This document shows, piece after piece, positions 49,971 to 58,771 of a stretch of DNA of 64,000 nt. Position 1 is the stretch's first letter. Every line of letters begins with the position of its first letter. This DNA is from a virus, in the IMG/VR virus record IMGVR_UViG_3300001533_003144, positions 1 to 64,000 of that record; one strand, written 5' to 3'. A program made the position numbers and the translations under genes. The notes under the pieces were generated by a model, which ran no database searches, was not told the origin of the DNA, and saw nothing but the letters and a program-made list of their open reading frames with translations.

Positions 49971-50492
49971 ATGAGTGAAACTAATCGTTACGGATTTGAT
50001 TTAAGGTTCAGAAGCAATATCCTGGATGGAGAGAGGCACGCAAGTGAAGTTCTTATGTCTGCAGGTTTTGTTTCGGGTCAGCCTTTGGTATGGTCAGCGT
50101 CAGGGTGGATTAAAGCTTCCGCCGGTGATGTTGTGTTTTTCCCTTTTGTAAGTAGGGATGATGTTCTTAATCAGTCTCCTAAGATTGAAAAAGAACTTCA
50201 GGAAGGAACTCCTGTTCTCGGTGTTGTTGGTGGTGTTAATATTGCCCGTATGGAGGGTGGCATTTCTAAGACAGAACATGCTCTTCCTTTTAAAGCTACT
50301 CCATGTTCAGGCAACTGGGCGGTGGATGATAAGCTGTACATTAATGGAGACAATCTTCTTGACAATGCTCCGGAAACTGAGGGGGATCCTTACTATGGTG
50401 TTGTTACTGAGTTTGAAGGGGATTCTGATGATGCTACAGCAATTGTAGCTGTTCTTAATTCTTTTCCAACTTATGTGCCTGTGGCTCCTTAA
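49971..50492 (+). CDS. capsid decoration or head-stabilisation-like protein, 173 aa
   Basis: The ATG at 49971 follows GTGGAGG. The protein is beta-rich with Gly/Ala turns (RHASEVLMSAGFVSGQPLVW) and YINGDNLLDNAPETEG, resembling small decoration proteins of phage heads. It immediately precedes the major capsid gene, the usual place. There is no decisive motif. Confidence 0.5.
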   Translation: MSETNRYGFDLRFRSNILDGERHASEVLMSAGFVSGQPLVWSASGWIKASAGDVVFFPFVSRDDVLNQSPKIEKELQEGTPVLGVVGGVNIARMEGGISKTEHALPFKATPCSGNWAVDDKLYINGDNLLDNAPETEGDPYYGVVTEFEGDSDDATAIVAVLNSFPTYVPVAP

Positions 50493-50506
50493 AGAGAGGT
50501 AGTCTG

Positions 50507-50542
50507 ATGTTAGGTGGGTTTATGGTTATTTTTGAATCTTAA
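50507..50542 (+). CDS. possible leader peptide, 11 aa
   Basis: MLGGFMVIFES then TAA, with AGAGAGG 7 bases upstream of its ATG. It lies 17 bases ahead of the capsid start codon. Translation could couple to or tune capsid expression. A chance frame of this length is common, so support is weak. Confidence 0.2.
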   Translation: MLGGFMVIFES

Positions 50543-50558
50543 TAGTGAGGTAAATGTT

Positions 50559-51452
50559 ATGCTTGAGAAGAAAACTCCTAAAAAGGTGGACCAGAGGAGA
50601 GCCGAAGCTGCTATAGATAGGGCTTTGAAAACTCGTGATGGTATTCACCGAGTGGCGGCCGCTATGTCTAATCCGGTAAAAAGGATGCTGGATTATAAGG
50701 CCATTTTTCGTAACCTTGTTGTGGTCGAGACTAATTATCCGGAAGCACATCCTCTGTCTTATGACAGGGATCTTGAGCCTATTCCGGCTATACGGGTTGG
50801 TGCAACGGCTACTTCCCGTTTTGTTGATTGTAATCCGGAAAGAATTTTCTTGGATGAGTTTGAGATTGTTTCCAGGGTTAAGGTTCCTTACAAAGAGCTT
50901 TATACTCGTAAGTATAAGGTTCTTAACCGGGCAAAGGAAAGACTGGTTGAGGGTGTAGGTCTCCGTGAAGATATCCTTGGGTTCTCTCTTATTGAGGATG
51001 CAAGTATCTTTGGAGGTGAGTATGGCAACACTCCGATAAGCGAGACTACAAGCCTTTCTAAGTCGGCACTTAGTCGTGCTTTTACCCAGCTTAAAAACCG
51101 AAGGATAGCTCCTGGAACTATGCTGATGAACCCTATCGGTACTTCCGGTATCCAGAGATGGGGGTGGAACGAGATAGATCAGGAAGGGTTTAAAGAAATC
51201 CGTCAGAGTGGTTATCTCGGAAACCTTTGGAGAGCCAGTTTTTATGAGTCGGATCTTGTAAAAACAGATAAGTCTTATGTACTTGGAGATCCTGATCTTC
51301 TTGGTTGGATGCCTATCCGTAAGGATACTGAGGTTACTGGTGGTGATGAGCCTGATTATATCAGACTTGGTTTCATTGCTTATATGCTTCTCGGTATGGC
51401 AATCACGAATATTTCCGGAGTTGCTTCGGTTGAATATGATGCCACCAAATAG
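50559..51452 (+). CDS. major capsid protein (HK97-fold, large-phage type)
   Basis: The ATG at 50559 follows GTGAGG. After a basic N-terminal arm (possible cleaved delta region) the 297-residue protein has IFRNLVVVETNYPEAHPLSY, IPAIRVGATATS, SIFGGEYGNTPISET and C-terminal segments LLGMAITNISGVASVEYD, a layout like HK97-fold capsids in large myoviruses. A strong terminator follows immediately, consistent with high expression. Confidence 0.7.
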   Translation: MLEKKTPKKVDQRRAEAAIDRALKTRDGIHRVAAAMSNPVKRMLDYKAIFRNLVVVETNYPEAHPLSYDRDLEPIPAIRVGATATSRFVDCNPERIFLDEFEIVSRVKVPYKELYTRKYKVLNRAKERLVEGVGLREDILGFSLIEDASIFGGEYGNTPISETTSLSKSALSRAFTQLKNRRIAPGTMLMNPIGTSGIQRWGWNEIDQEGFKEIRQSGYLGNLWRASFYESDLVKTDKSYVLGDPDLLGWMPIRKDTEVTGGDEPDYIRLGFIAYMLLGMAITNISGVASVEYDATK

Positions 51453-51475
51453 TTGATTTGTTACCGGTGTTTGTG

Positions 51476-51504
51476 AGGGGGAGTTCTTAGCTTCCCCTTT
51501 TTTT
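51476..51504 (+). terminator. rho-independent terminator after major capsid gene
   Basis: AGGGGGAG (51476-51483) pairs with CTTCCCCT (51491-51498) around a TTCTTAG loop, and a run of seven T ends the signal. It is the clearest terminator in the window. Confidence 0.85.
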
Positions 51505-51536
51505 ATTATTATATTGTTGTTCTATGGAGGAAAACA

Positions 51537-52328
51537 ATGCCAAGAAAACAAGGTAAGCCTACTAAAGGTAAAGAGGAGAAAAAAACTCCTCAAAAAAAAG
51601 ATGTAAAGGTGTCTAAGGTAGATGAAAAGGCTATTGAAGATCAGTTGAATGCTATGGGTGAAGAGTCCATTGACGGCGAAAAAAGGGTCCCAAAGTCCTC
51701 GCCTGTGACTAAGGCTTCTGAAGAGGTAAATCCTGAGTTGGCTACAAAACCTCAAAAAGGTACAGATAGTCCTGATACCTCTCAGACGAAAGAAGAAGAG
51801 TCCTCAAAAGACTCTACGGTAGAAAAAGCTAAGGATGAGGAGATTGCGGAACTGAAAGAAAAGCTTGAGGCGGCTTCTGCTCCCCAGAAAGGAGAGAATA
51901 AAGAAAAGCCGGAAGAGAAAAAAGATCCTACGGATTTCTTTAAAAAAGAATCTTCCGGTAAGTTGATTTTCTCTAACAGAACTCATTTTGAACTTGTTTT
52001 CTCGGATCTTGGTTTCCCCAGCCCTGGAGATAAGTTTGATCCTTTGGTCTTTACTCCTTATGAAGAGAGAGATCTGGAAGCCGAGGGTTTTACCTTTGAG
52101 CAGATCAGAAAATCTATGAATATGAGAAACTTTGTGGCCTCTGGGAAAATAAAGCACGGTAAACTGGAAGAAGGTGATAAACTTCCCGAAGATACTAAGT
52201 TTGGTTCTATCCGGAATCTTGGTGGTGATGTTACTTCTATTGGAGTAAAGTTCTCCGGGCATTATTTTAAGCTTTACATGGATTTTATTGCTAAAGAAAA
52301 GGCAAGGTTTAACAAGGGTGAGGTCTAA
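51537..52328 (+). CDS. hypothetical head protein with charged N-terminus, 263 aa
   Basis: The first 130 residues are disordered Lys/Glu/Pro-rich sequence, and the C-terminal half is a compact beta-rich domain (LIFSNRTHFELVFSDLGFPS). The gene follows the terminator and begins after a TATGGAGG site. It may link capsid and neck or decorate the head. No family is recognised. Confidence 0.5.
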   Translation: MPRKQGKPTKGKEEKKTPQKKDVKVSKVDEKAIEDQLNAMGEESIDGEKRVPKSSPVTKASEEVNPELATKPQKGTDSPDTSQTKEEESSKDSTVEKAKDEEIAELKEKLEAASAPQKGENKEKPEEKKDPTDFFKKESSGKLIFSNRTHFELVFSDLGFPSPGDKFDPLVFTPYEERDLEAEGFTFEQIRKSMNMRNFVASGKIKHGKLEEGDKLPEDTKFGSIRNLGGDVTSIGVKFSGHYFKLYMDFIAKEKARFNKGEV

Positions 52329-52331
52329 CCT

Positions 52332-53171
52332 ATGGCTAACCCTCACGGAACCCCTATCTCATCACAGTCTGAGTTAAAAGGGATGCCCTTTACACTTTCG
52401 GTTGTTTTCCGGGACGGGGGTTATCCTATTGAAGTAAGTAATCCTAAAATAAGGATATTCTCAAAAGACAATGATAACCTTATAGCGTTCAGGTCTCTGG
52501 ACAGTTCTCCTACTACGGGAGACAATACCGAACATCATTTGATACCTATACCTAGTGTTACGGGGTATTCTATTACAATAGATCCTTTATCCTTACCCAC
52601 AGGGTTGTATAAGGTGGCGTTCTCCGGGGAAATGTTGAATGAGGATCAGACTTATGTGGAGGTCGTGGGGGTTATAGGCTTACAGGAATTGTCCAGGGTA
52701 GATCGTATCCTGGTTTCTGCTTTGGCTTGTATGATGGACAATCCGGAAGAGTATTTGTTTAAGCCTCAGGTACATCAGTTCAAGGCTTATAATCTCTACA
52801 AGTTTTTACACAGTGGGATACAGTATATTAACCTTATCCCTCCTATGGCGACTAATTATACTATAGATGATTTACCTGAGCCTTTTGAAGCTCCTTTGGT
52901 GGATTATATTGTAGCTAAAGCTATGTTTGGTAAAGCTCGGTTAGGGATCGAGAACGATTTTAATGTTCAGGATAGTCGTAGTATTCAGCAGGACACTTAC
53001 TCAAAATATAAGAGTATGTATGATACTCTTATTCAAGGTGTAAAAGACTCGGTTAAAGAAGCAAAGCAGTTATTAAGACCCTCTCCAAGAGGGTTTAAAC
53101 GAAACAAGTTTCCGTTGCATGTTCAGCGGATGATTTCTTTGTCTCCGCATTATACTAATGTTTTCTATTAA
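52332..53171 (+). CDS. neck/head-tail adaptor-like protein, 279 aa
   Basis: The first 110 residues form an Ig-like beta domain (PFTLSVVFRDGGYPIEVSN), and the rest is helical (VDRILVSALACMMDNPEEYL), as in phage head-completion adaptors. It follows the capsid module. No exact family is recognised. Confidence 0.45.
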   Translation: MANPHGTPISSQSELKGMPFTLSVVFRDGGYPIEVSNPKIRIFSKDNDNLIAFRSLDSSPTTGDNTEHHLIPIPSVTGYSITIDPLSLPTGLYKVAFSGEMLNEDQTYVEVVGVIGLQELSRVDRILVSALACMMDNPEEYLFKPQVHQFKAYNLYKFLHSGIQYINLIPPMATNYTIDDLPEPFEAPLVDYIVAKAMFGKARLGIENDFNVQDSRSIQQDTYSKYKSMYDTLIQGVKDSVKEAKQLLRPSPRGFKRNKFPLHVQRMISLSPHYTNVFY

Positions 53172-53190
53172 AGTGTTCTGAAAATCCTCT

Positions 53191-53201
53191 TTTATATAAT
53201 A
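53191..53201 (+). promoter_or_regulatory. class B promoter-like motif TTTATATAATA, copy 4
   Basis: Exact copy, with CTCT upstream, in the gap before the next gene and ending 33 bases from its ATG. Confidence 0.65.
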
Positions 53202-53234
53202 ACATAGTAATGTTCTTATTTTTTGGAGGTAATT

Positions 53235-53576
53235 ATGTCTGAAAAGATTTTGGTAGGTGATCAGCTTGTTTTTAATAAAAAAGAGGTTGCAGCTGGAGCT
53301 TCTTTTGTCTCTGATCCTATAAGTATTGACAATAATTTTGATCGTATGACAGTCTATTCTCATTCGTCTGCCCTAGACGGTACTCTTGAGTTAGAGATAC
53401 CGCTTAATGGTAGCTGGTATCCTGCTTTAACTGACAGTATAGTTTCGGGGTCTTTAAGTGTTTTTAGTAACTATCACTTTTTTCCTAAAGTGAGGTTTAA
53501 GTTTACAGCAGGTGCAGGTGCAGGAGCTACGGTTGTGTCTTGTCAGATGAACATTGTTAAGCATGTGGCACAATAG
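53235..53576 (+). CDS. beta-rich structural protein, 113 aa
   Basis: The ATG at 53235 follows TTGGAGG. The protein is a small beta sandwich (FDRMTVYSHSSALDGTLELE) with Gly/Ala-rich end. It begins the tail fibre operon, so it is probably a tail or head decoration part. Confidence 0.5.
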   Translation: MSEKILVGDQLVFNKKEVAAGASFVSDPISIDNNFDRMTVYSHSSALDGTLELEIPLNGSWYPALTDSIVSGSLSVFSNYHFFPKVRFKFTAGAGAGATVVSCQMNIVKHVAQ

Positions 53577-53585
53577 GAGGTTCTT

Positions 53586-55724
53586 ATGGTACTTAAAACC
53601 GGTGGTAAAAGTTACGGGGCTGATTTAAACATTACTATTAAAGAAAACTCTCCCGTAGCTACAGATTCCAATTATCCTATAGGTACGGTATGGATAGTTG
53701 CAATTGAAGAGCCTTATAGGGTTTTTATGTGTGTTGATAATGCTCCTGGATCAGCTTCTTGGGTAGATTTAGGGGGTGGTTTCGGTTCGGCTCACGATAA
53801 AGGTTATTATGACACTGAAGCGGAACTTGTGGCAGCTTACCCTACAGGAGAAGCAGGTGATTTTGCTTTTGTAGGGGAAACAGACACTTTCTGGGTATGG
53901 GATACTGATGCAGGGGCTTGGAAAGATACTCATACCTCATTGTCTCTGATATGGGGTCATATTGGTGGGGATATAACTGACCAGACCGACCTTGACATTA
54001 ACGCTATTAACGATGCAGATGGTAAAAAAGCGGAGTGGAATGGTAAACAAGATAATTTAGGGTTTACACCGGAGAATACGGTTAACAAAATATCAAGTTT
54101 CCAAGCAACTCCCGATGACATAAAATTTCCTACAGAGAAGTTAGTCAAGGATAGTCTCGACGGAAAAGCCGATATCACCGAGTTCAATAATGTTTGGTTC
54201 GTTTCCAAACAGGGAAACAACGACAACGCAGGGAACAGACCTGATAGATCCTTTCTAACAATCAACAGAGCGATAGCTGAAGCAGGTGTCGGAGACCTTA
54301 TTCTTGTGACTGGTTCAGAAGTCTATGAAGAAGACCTCGTTATCGGAGAAAGACTTTACATAGATGCAAACAACGCAATATTGAAAGGAACTATAGTGAT
54401 AGGTTCATGTTCGGTGGTGAAACTGAACAGATTAATTGCTCCGGGAAACAACGCAACTCTTGTGAAAAATGTTGGGTGTAATGGTAGAAGTTATATCATA
54501 GCCAACTGCGTATTAGGTGGCGGAAGTGATATTGCTGGAGCAGAAGATAATTTTAACAATGTTGAAATAGTCCGGAACATCTCTGAAGAGGGTTCTTTAG
54601 TTTTTAAAGCGACACATGTTACAGTCGCAGAAGACGGATATTTCATTTACTCCATTGATACAGGTGGTGAAATTGAGATGACTGGTAGCTCTAATGAGTG
54701 GACAGGTAGTGCTGGCTCCAGTAATCCCCAGAATGTCTGGGTGAACACAGCACTTTCAGCTCTTGCCCAATGGGGAACGCTTGGTGGCGGAGCACTGGTC
54801 ATGGAAGATGGTGAACCAGGAGCATCCGATGTAAAATTCCTGAAATATTCTTTTGTGACACAACAATTGGTGACTGGGTACTCGTTTTTCGCTCACACCA
54901 ATTGGATTCTGAACAGAATGCCGTCTGAGTTTAAAGTCTATGGTTTCAAAGATGCTGCATGGACTCTAATTGAACACAGAACAGGAGTGACTTATGTTGA
55001 AGGAGCAAATGATTTCGATATACCAGTGGGGAGTCAGGATACTTATGCAGAAATAGCATTTGTGTTCCTTGAAACACCAGATGTAGAAAGGGTCTCTCTT
55101 GCAAGGGTTTCCCTCATCAACGATAACTCTGAAGTCGGTGGCAGTATCGAATACCATATAGAGAGAATGGTACTCAGGGATAATGCAACCGCCATTAAAG
55201 CAAGTTCTTCAACTTGCGAATACAATGGTGTAATAGTCGAAACCAGAGATACAGGGAGCGGAACACTTGTTGACATAGACGACGGTACTGTCTCAATCAT
55301 GGGAGCTTGTGCCGATGTCAATACCTTGTGGAATAACACAGGTGGCTCGCTTGCTGTTAGTATTTTGAAAAGAATGGGTGGTTTCTCTGGTATTGCAGAA
55401 CTGTATGCAAAGGCAATCAGAGAAGTTGACCCAGATGATTCAGCAGTTGTAAATCTTGTTGATTCCTTGAGATTCGGGGAAATAAGATTGACAGACAACG
55501 GAGACCAGCAAGTCGTTGTTCCAGCCAACGCAACAGAGGACATTCCGATAGGCTCTGAGTTTGTGATTCAAGGATTAGGAACAGGAACCAAAACAATCTC
55601 ATCCGCTGTAGGAGTTGACATCAACGGAGTCACAGACGACTTTGTCCTCGACAGTCAGTACGCAAGTGCTGTGTTGAGGAAGATTAGTGAGAATGCGTGG
55701 TTGATAATCGGGGCAGTTAATTAA
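53586..55724 (+). CDS. tail fibre/spike protein with parallel beta-helix region, 712 aa
   Basis: Residues 75-130 (GYYDTEAELVAAYPTGEAGD, then FWVWDTDAGAW) are a short domain found in many tail fibres. After about 200 the sequence becomes a beta-helix pattern beginning FVSKQGNNDNAGNRPDRSFL and TINRAIAEAGVGDLILV, with repeated turns. The C-terminal part ends with an ASAVLRKISENAWLIIGAV tip. Base composition changes inside the gene near nt 54080: the 5' part is typical of this phage and the 3' part is richer in AAC/CAA/ACA codons, as if the receptor-binding end had been exchanged. Confidence 0.65.
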   Translation: MVLKTGGKSYGADLNITIKENSPVATDSNYPIGTVWIVAIEEPYRVFMCVDNAPGSASWVDLGGGFGSAHDKGYYDTEAELVAAYPTGEAGDFAFVGETDTFWVWDTDAGAWKDTHTSLSLIWGHIGGDITDQTDLDINAINDADGKKAEWNGKQDNLGFTPENTVNKISSFQATPDDIKFPTEKLVKDSLDGKADITEFNNVWFVSKQGNNDNAGNRPDRSFLTINRAIAEAGVGDLILVTGSEVYEEDLVIGERLYIDANNAILKGTIVIGSCSVVKLNRLIAPGNNATLVKNVGCNGRSYIIANCVLGGGSDIAGAEDNFNNVEIVRNISEEGSLVFKATHVTVAEDGYFIYSIDTGGEIEMTGSSNEWTGSAGSSNPQNVWVNTALSALAQWGTLGGGALVMEDGEPGASDVKFLKYSFVTQQLVTGYSFFAHTNWILNRMPSEFKVYGFKDAAWTLIEHRTGVTYVEGANDFDIPVGSQDTYAEIAFVFLETPDVERVSLARVSLINDNSEVGGSIEYHIERMVLRDNATAIKASSSTCEYNGVIVETRDTGSGTLVDIDDGTVSIMGACADVNTLWNNTGGSLAVSILKRMGGFSGIAELYAKAIREVDPDDSAVVNLVDSLRFGEIRLTDNGDQQVVVPANATEDIPIGSEFVIQGLGTGTKTISSAVGVDINGVTDDFVLDSQYASAVLRKISENAWLIIGAVN

Positions 55725-55733
55725 GGAGGTATT

Positions 55734-58067
55734 ATGAATATTGGTCAAATAGCTTCTACTGCCATTAGGAAACTAAAGGCTTGGAGCATAGGAAAAATGA
55801 ATTCGGAAGGATTCATTGAAAGGACAAAAAATAATGTAGATACGCCTTTGAAATGGGAGCCTTTTGTGACGGAGAGGTTGTGTGCTAAGGGTGATGGTGC
55901 TACCGCTTATATGACAATGAATTCAGCGGTAAACTTTGTATATACTAAAGATTTCTCTATAGAGTATTTATGGCAAGTAAAAGCAATAGATGTTCTGAAA
56001 ACTCTTTTTGGTTCTTCATCGGATACTCTTGACTATTTTCATCAAACGGAAAATAATGACAATCAGATAGGTATGTTTGATGCCGGTATTGGAACGTCAC
56101 GCAAGGTATTTTTTACTTCTGCTTTTTTGATTGATAACACATACCATATTGATAGTTCGTACAGTAAGACTACTAAATTATGGACAATTACAAGAACTAA
56201 CCTAACAAGCGGAGTCGATAATGAAACTGCGAATATAGACTGCACTGGATATAATTTCGACCTGCAAATTAATAGACTATTCTCAAGAGGTTATGGCGAT
56301 AGATTCTTACCCGACTCTATTTGTTGTCTTAAAATGTCAATTGATGGTGTATTAGTAACTAACTACCCTTTAGAGCTGTCGGGTTATGACATATCAGGAA
56401 ACGCCAACCATCTAACCAATTACGGTGTTGACCTTGGAGCAACCTACGAAAACGCAAACGGTGTATATTCCTACAATCTTAACAACGGTTTCGACCTCTA
56501 CTCTAAAGACGGAACAGACCCAGTTGAATACATGGAAGTCCCCTATGTGGACGGTTCACCAGTTGTATCATCTGTCACAGGATATACAAAGGTATCAGAA
56601 CACCCAGCGGGATTCCATTTTAACAATTCTTCTATCAAGTTCGTGCCTTTTTCAACAGGACATGACGGAACTGGATGGGTGGTTCCGCAGGAGATAAAGG
56701 ATATAGATACGGACTTTATATTACATAACGAAACAACAGGCTATGCAATTGAGTTCGATAGAGATACCATACAGGATATATTGACAGCGGACAGCGATTA
56801 TGTATTCATAGACCTGTCCGAAGAAAATAAAGTCAAAAATCTGATGCTCTACAGAGAACCGTTGACAGGCGTTGAGCTTGTAAAAGCAAGGAAGTTCTGC
56901 AACTATGAGGAGTCGTGGGATAATGTTACTTTGAATTTGACACTTACCACAACTTCTGATTCCGAATCTGTTTCGATTGAAAAAGTTATGTTGAGCGAAG
57001 AGAGTGAGATTGACTGGGGTGATGGTAATACAACAACTCTTAATGCTGAAACTGATTATGTACCGCTGTCACATACATACGCAAGTGCAGGCAGTTACAC
57101 TGCCAAGATCAAGAAACCGAGCAGTATAACTCAGATATGGATTCGTAACAACAAAATAAGCGGTTTCCATTCCGCTCAGTTGAGGTTTGCAGATGTCTAT
57201 GATCTTAGATGCAATAATCTTGGCACTGCAAAAGAATGCGTGGTGAAATCGGAGCACATGACTTCTTGGATAGGGTATTATTGGATGTTACACTCAATGC
57301 CGAGCGGAACCTATAATATCGACAGTTCAGACCTGACATCTTGGACAGGGTATTATTGGCAGTTACACTCAATGCCGAGTGGAACATACAACATAGACAG
57401 TTCGGACATGACATCATGGACTGGGGGTTATTGGCAGTTATACTCAATGCCGAGCGGAACCTATAATATCGACAGTTCAGACATGACATCTTGGACAGGG
57501 TATTCTTGGCTTTTACGCTCCATGCCGAGCGGGACATATAACATAGATTCAGCCCACATGGTGGATTGGACTGGGACTGCTTGGTATCTCTACTCCATGC
57601 CGAGCGGGACATATAACATAGATTCAGCCCACATGGTGGATTGGACTGGGACTATTTGGATTCTCTACTCCATGCCGAGCGGAACCTATAATATCGACAG
57701 TTCAGACATGACTTCTTGGACTGGGCAGTATTGGCGGTTATACTCAATGCCGAGCGGGACATACAACATCGGTGCATCAACTATCAGGAACTGGACAACG
57801 AATGAGGTTATCAATCTTTATAATTTAGAGGATTCAGTAAGTGGTCTGAATGTCCTTGCAACAGAATCCGAGTGCATAAAGGTTATTGACGACATCTACG
57901 CAGGTAGATTGACCTTTAGAGGGACACCTGTTCTTATCCTAACAGGAACTAACGCGGATATAACCGATGCAGGAACACGAACCAAGATAGATCACTTGAG
58001 AGCAGGCGATGACGGAGTCGATACATTTCAGCCTTGGGAAATTAATGTTAACGGATATCCAGCATAA
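55734..58067 (+). CDS. tail fibre/adhesin with LamG-like, PKD-like and 25-residue repeat domains
   Basis: TTAAGGAGG precedes the ATG. Residues about 45-225 look like a concanavalin/LamG-type sandwich (CAKGDGATAYMTMNSAV). At about 420-470 there is a PKD-like module (IDWGDGNTTT and SHTYASAGSYTAKI). Residues 509-683 are seven tandem 25-residue repeats, each with SMPSGTYNID and a W-x-L core. The C-terminal part after residue 683 resembles BspA-like repeat caps. The protein is a plausible receptor-binding fibre. Composition of most of the gene after nt 56390 differs from the phage average. Confidence 0.7.
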   Translation: MNIGQIASTAIRKLKAWSIGKMNSEGFIERTKNNVDTPLKWEPFVTERLCAKGDGATAYMTMNSAVNFVYTKDFSIEYLWQVKAIDVLKTLFGSSSDTLDYFHQTENNDNQIGMFDAGIGTSRKVFFTSAFLIDNTYHIDSSYSKTTKLWTITRTNLTSGVDNETANIDCTGYNFDLQINRLFSRGYGDRFLPDSICCLKMSIDGVLVTNYPLELSGYDISGNANHLTNYGVDLGATYENANGVYSYNLNNGFDLYSKDGTDPVEYMEVPYVDGSPVVSSVTGYTKVSEHPAGFHFNNSSIKFVPFSTGHDGTGWVVPQEIKDIDTDFILHNETTGYAIEFDRDTIQDILTADSDYVFIDLSEENKVKNLMLYREPLTGVELVKARKFCNYEESWDNVTLNLTLTTTSDSESVSIEKVMLSEESEIDWGDGNTTTLNAETDYVPLSHTYASAGSYTAKIKKPSSITQIWIRNNKISGFHSAQLRFADVYDLRCNNLGTAKECVVKSEHMTSWIGYYWMLHSMPSGTYNIDSSDLTSWTGYYWQLHSMPSGTYNIDSSDMTSWTGGYWQLYSMPSGTYNIDSSDMTSWTGYSWLLRSMPSGTYNIDSAHMVDWTGTAWYLYSMPSGTYNIDSAHMVDWTGTIWILYSMPSGTYNIDSSDMTSWTGQYWRLYSMPSGTYNIGASTIRNWTTNEVINLYNLEDSVSGLNVLATESECIKVIDDIYAGRLTFRGTPVLILTGTNADITDAGTRTKIDHLRAGDDGVDTFQPWEINVNGYPA
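57258..57782 (+). repeat. seven tandem 75-bp coding repeats
   Basis: Seven consecutive units of exactly 75 bp, with ATGCCGAGC-type cores at 57297, 57372, 57447, 57522, 57597, 57672 and 57747. Each unit encodes MTSWTGxxWxLxSMPSGTYN followed by five residues. Variation is confined to the x positions and the Ser-Ser-Asp end. Silent differences exist between units, and some distant units share the same silent variants, which suggests shuffling between them. Confidence 0.9.
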
Positions 58068-58079
58068 TAGGAGGAAACA

Positions 58080-58580
58080 ATGATAAAAATTAAAGATTTC
58101 ACCCACGAAGAACTCACAACCCTTCTGAATTCCGACACGGACTTCACCCTGGACAACACTGATAAGGTAGGAATAGAAGTTCCTGTCAGAGCGTTGGAAA
58201 TAACTATTAAGAAAAAGATGTATCAGGAAGATATAATTGATACACTTGAAGGGACGCTGACAAAAGAACCAGACTGCAAAGACGGAAAGGAACCAGTAAA
58301 GAAAACCGAAATAGACTGTAAACTAGCAATTGCTCCAGACCACGAAAGAAAGATAAGGGAGTATTTCAGAGTCTATGAGGAAACAAAGGACAAAGCGATA
58401 CTATTGCCTTTTATACAGGACACCAGAGGTCACGAATGCTTCACCAAAGAACAATTGAAATTTCTCCTTGAGATAACAGGCGGACAAATTGTTGAAAGAC
58501 CTGTTAAAGAAGAAGCCGAAGAGACACCTGAATTACAAGTTATAGAAGGAGGGAAAGTATGTTTTATCATCCCGAACTAA
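58080..58580 (+). CDS. tail fibre accessory or chaperone-like protein, 166 aa
   Basis: GGAGGAAAC precedes the ATG. A helical acidic protein ending in an extended Glu-rich tail. It lies directly behind the fibre gene, where assembly chaperones often sit, and shares the altered codon use of the fibre block. No family is recognised. Confidence 0.45.
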   Translation: MIKIKDFTHEELTTLLNSDTDFTLDNTDKVGIEVPVRALEITIKKKMYQEDIIDTLEGTLTKEPDCKDGKEPVKKTEIDCKLAIAPDHERKIREYFRVYEETKDKAILLPFIQDTRGHECFTKEQLKFLLEITGGQIVERPVKEEAEETPELQVIEGGKVCFIIPN

Positions 58581-58771
58581 ATAAAGCAACTATCCGTCCA
58601 AGAATAAAAAATGTAAGTAACCCCTCAGATGATACTATTTATCAGAAGGGTTGGATAGATCTTGTTGATGAAATCCCTGAATATAATCCTGAAACACATT
58701 TTATTCAGGTAAAGAAAATAAGGGTAGAGGGGGGTAAAGCATATAGAGAGTTTGAGGTAGTTTCATTATGA
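58559..58771 (+). CDS. hypothetical protein, 70 aa
   Basis: GGAGGG precedes the ATG, and the gene overlaps the previous one by 22 bases. A small beta-rich protein (WIDLVDEIPEYNPETHFIQV) like tail-assembly tip or accessory proteins. Base composition returns to the phage norm here. Confidence 0.45.
   Translation: MFYHPELNKATIRPRIKNVSNPSDDTIYQKGWIDLVDEIPEYNPETHFIQVKKIRVEGGKAYREFEVVSL

Noticed and set aside
51804-52346. Long open frame on the minus strand
   Set aside because: It mirrors a well-supported + strand gene and all convincing genes here lie on the + strand.
55043-55543. Long open frame on the minus strand within the fibre gene
   Set aside because: It lies wholly inside the + strand fibre frame.
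57258-57782. Repeat array considered as CRISPR
   Set aside because: The 75-bp units are contiguous, have no spacers, and code in frame within a fibre gene.
57258-57782. Diversity-generating retroelement target
   Set aside because: No reverse transcriptase or template repeat is visible in the window, and variation is between tandem units.
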